From NCBI GenBank assembly GCA_033812595.1, contig JAPXTJ010000091.1:1-13697 (forward strand): a DNA stretch of 13,697 nucleotides. The letters run 5' to 3'. The notes beneath the pieces were generated by a model, which was not told the origin of the DNA, did not search any database, and saw only the letters and a program-made list of their open reading frames with translations. Each line of letters opens with the position of its first letter. Within the stretch, counting starts at the first letter, position 1. This document shows, piece by piece, positions 12,596 to 13,697 of this stretch. The translations under genes were made by a program, and so were the position numbers. The stretch is from JADLGF01 sp020849415 (GTDB lineage: Bacteria; Chloroflexota; Chloroflexia; Thermomicrobiales; UBA6265).

Positions 12596-13697
12596 ATGAA
12601 GCTCGTGGAGATCCGCGAACTCGACGGCCCGAACCTCTTCCTGCTGAAACCCGCCGTCAAGGTCGAATTCGCACTCGAGTCGGAGGATGACGCCGATAGC
12701 GCACTCGCGCGACTCGGGGGCGACTTCGAGGATCTGGGCGCGGCGCTGGAGAACACGCTCGATCGTCTGCACGAGGATGCTGGACTCGATGGCCCCGATG
12801 TAGTTGTCGTCCCGATGGAACGCGAGGGGCATTTCTCGATCGCGTTCGGCTGGACGAACCGGCGAGCGGCGGTCGCCATCGCCCGGGCCCTGACAGGGTA
12901 CGCATTGGGTGAACCGGTCGACCGGGACGATGTGATCCGGACAGCAAGCGATGCGGCCGCACATCCGATCGACGACGACCGTCCTGAAATGATTACCGAC
13001 GCCGAGCGGCGGGTTCCGGCCATCGGCATCACCGGCACGAACGGCAAGACGACCACCACCCGGTTGCTCGCTCATATCGCCGGCGTGGCGGGTCAAACCG
13101 CCGGCTGGTGCACGACCTCCGGCGTCTTCATCGCCGGCCAGGAAGTGCTGCAGGGCGACTACACGGGGCCGTCCGGGGCGCGGCGCGTGCTGCTCGATCC
13201 GGATGTGGACGTCGCGATGCTGGAAACCGCTCGCGGCGGCATTCTGCTGCGTGGCCTCGGGTACGAATCGAACGACGTTTCGGTGTTCATCAATGTCAGC
13301 GCCGACCACCTCGGCTTGCTCGGGATCGAAACGGTCGAGGGATTGGCGGCGGCCAAATCGGTCGTAACGGCGGTGACGCTGCCTACCGGTGCGGTCGTGC
13401 TCAACGCCGACGATCCGCTCGTCTGGCAGTTCGCATCGTGGCGACCGGCGCCAGTGATTGCCGTGTCACGCCAACCCGGCGCTGCACACGTGCGCGAGCA
13501 CCTGGTGTCGGGTGGTGACGCCCTGCTGCTTGAGGATGGCGAACTCGTCTGGTACCGCGGCGGCGAACGCACCGGGCTCATCTGTGCCGAAGAGATTCCG
13601 ATTACGTACGGCGGACGCGCAATGCACATGGTCGAGAACGCCATGCACGGCGCGGCCGGCGCGCTGGCGCTTGGGTACAGCCTCGATGTCGTGCGGG
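12596..13697 (+). CDS. Mur ligase-family protein resembling cyanophycin synthetase C-terminal domain (partial, runs off the window)
   Basis: There are 367 codons to the window edge with no stop, so the 3' end is missing. The ATP-binding P-loop is GITGTNGKTTTTRLL (GTNGKTT at 147-153, Lys151). The stretches YTGPSGARRVLLDP, LETARGGILLRGLG (Glu210) and NVSADHLGLLGI (Asp237, His238) closely follow the Mur-ligase half of cyanophycin synthetase (CphA), as does VLNADDPLVW. The N-terminus MKLVEIRELDGPNLF resembles the opening of CphA, but only about 145 residues precede the P-loop, so the ATP-grasp domain normally between them is absent. It likely forms an amide bond using ATP; the substrate is unknown. 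The ATG has GGGAG 6 nt upstream and is 23 nt after the CPBP stop. Confidence 0.87.
   Translation, partial: MKLVEIRELDGPNLFLLKPAVKVEFALESEDDADSALARLGGDFEDLGAALENTLDRLHEDAGLDGPDVVVVPMEREGHFSIAFGWTNRRAAVAIARALTGYALGEPVDRDDVIRTASDAAAHPIDDDRPEMITDAERRVPAIGITGTNGKTTTTRLLAHIAGVAGQTAGWCTTSGVFIAGQEVLQGDYTGPSGARRVLLDPDVDVAMLETARGGILLRGLGYESNDVSVFINVSADHLGLLGIETVEGLAAAKSVVTAVTLPTGAVVLNADDPLVWQFASWRPAPVIAVSRQPGAAHVREHLVSGGDALLLEDGELVWYRGGERTGLICAEEIPITYGGRAMHMVENAMHGAAGALALGYSLDVVR

Overview
The window looks like chromosomal DNA of a high-GC bacterium. Gene content and protein style suggest a Chloroflexota member near the Thermomicrobia/Sphaerobacter group, but this is inferred from remembered family resemblance, not from a marker gene or search. 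No rRNA, tRNA, CRISPR array, transposase, integrase or phage gene was seen. Genes are tightly packed; no stretch over 300 bases lacks a gene.

Layout. Positions 43-188 hold a palindromic repeat element. On the minus strand follow gcvPB (198-1661, glycine decarboxylase subunit 2) and an MFS transporter (1766-2959). A plus-strand membrane-anchored protein of unknown function (3107-3700) ends inside a second, inverted copy of the repeat (3696-3842). Next is a minus-strand run whose transcription goes right to left: prfB (release factor 2), a secreted/anchored gluzincin-type peptidase, a FixX-like ferredoxin, a thioredoxin-like [2Fe-2S] ferredoxin, and a PAP2-type membrane phosphatase/phosphotransferase. 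Divergent from prfB is a plus-strand set: an Fsr-type MFS transporter, a 100-aa unknown protein and a 234-aa anchored extracytoplasmic protein, all touching or overlapping. These converge on parB (minus, 10569-11465). Divergent from parB are a CPBP-family intramembrane protease and a Mur-ligase/cyanophycin-synthetase-like gene that runs off the right edge.

How the genes relate. The two ferredoxins lie 3 bp apart and probably serve one redox task; their expected partners (FixABC or another ETF/quinone system) are not in the window. gcvPB stands apart from gcvPA, gcvH and gcvT, and parB stands apart from parA. Several gene starts are preceded by a TAnACT-like -10 hexamer.

Most noteworthy: (1) the pair of ~147-bp elements with 27-bp terminal inverted repeats and internal hairpins that keep pairing although bases changed, both lying in the same sense directly at a gene's 3' end; (2) a CphA-like Mur ligase that seems to have the cyanophycin synthetase N-terminal region joined straight to the Mur ligase domain with no ATP-grasp domain between; (3) the orphan FixX/[2Fe-2S] ferredoxin pair; (4) two GC-rich palindromes between the parB and CPBP promoters.
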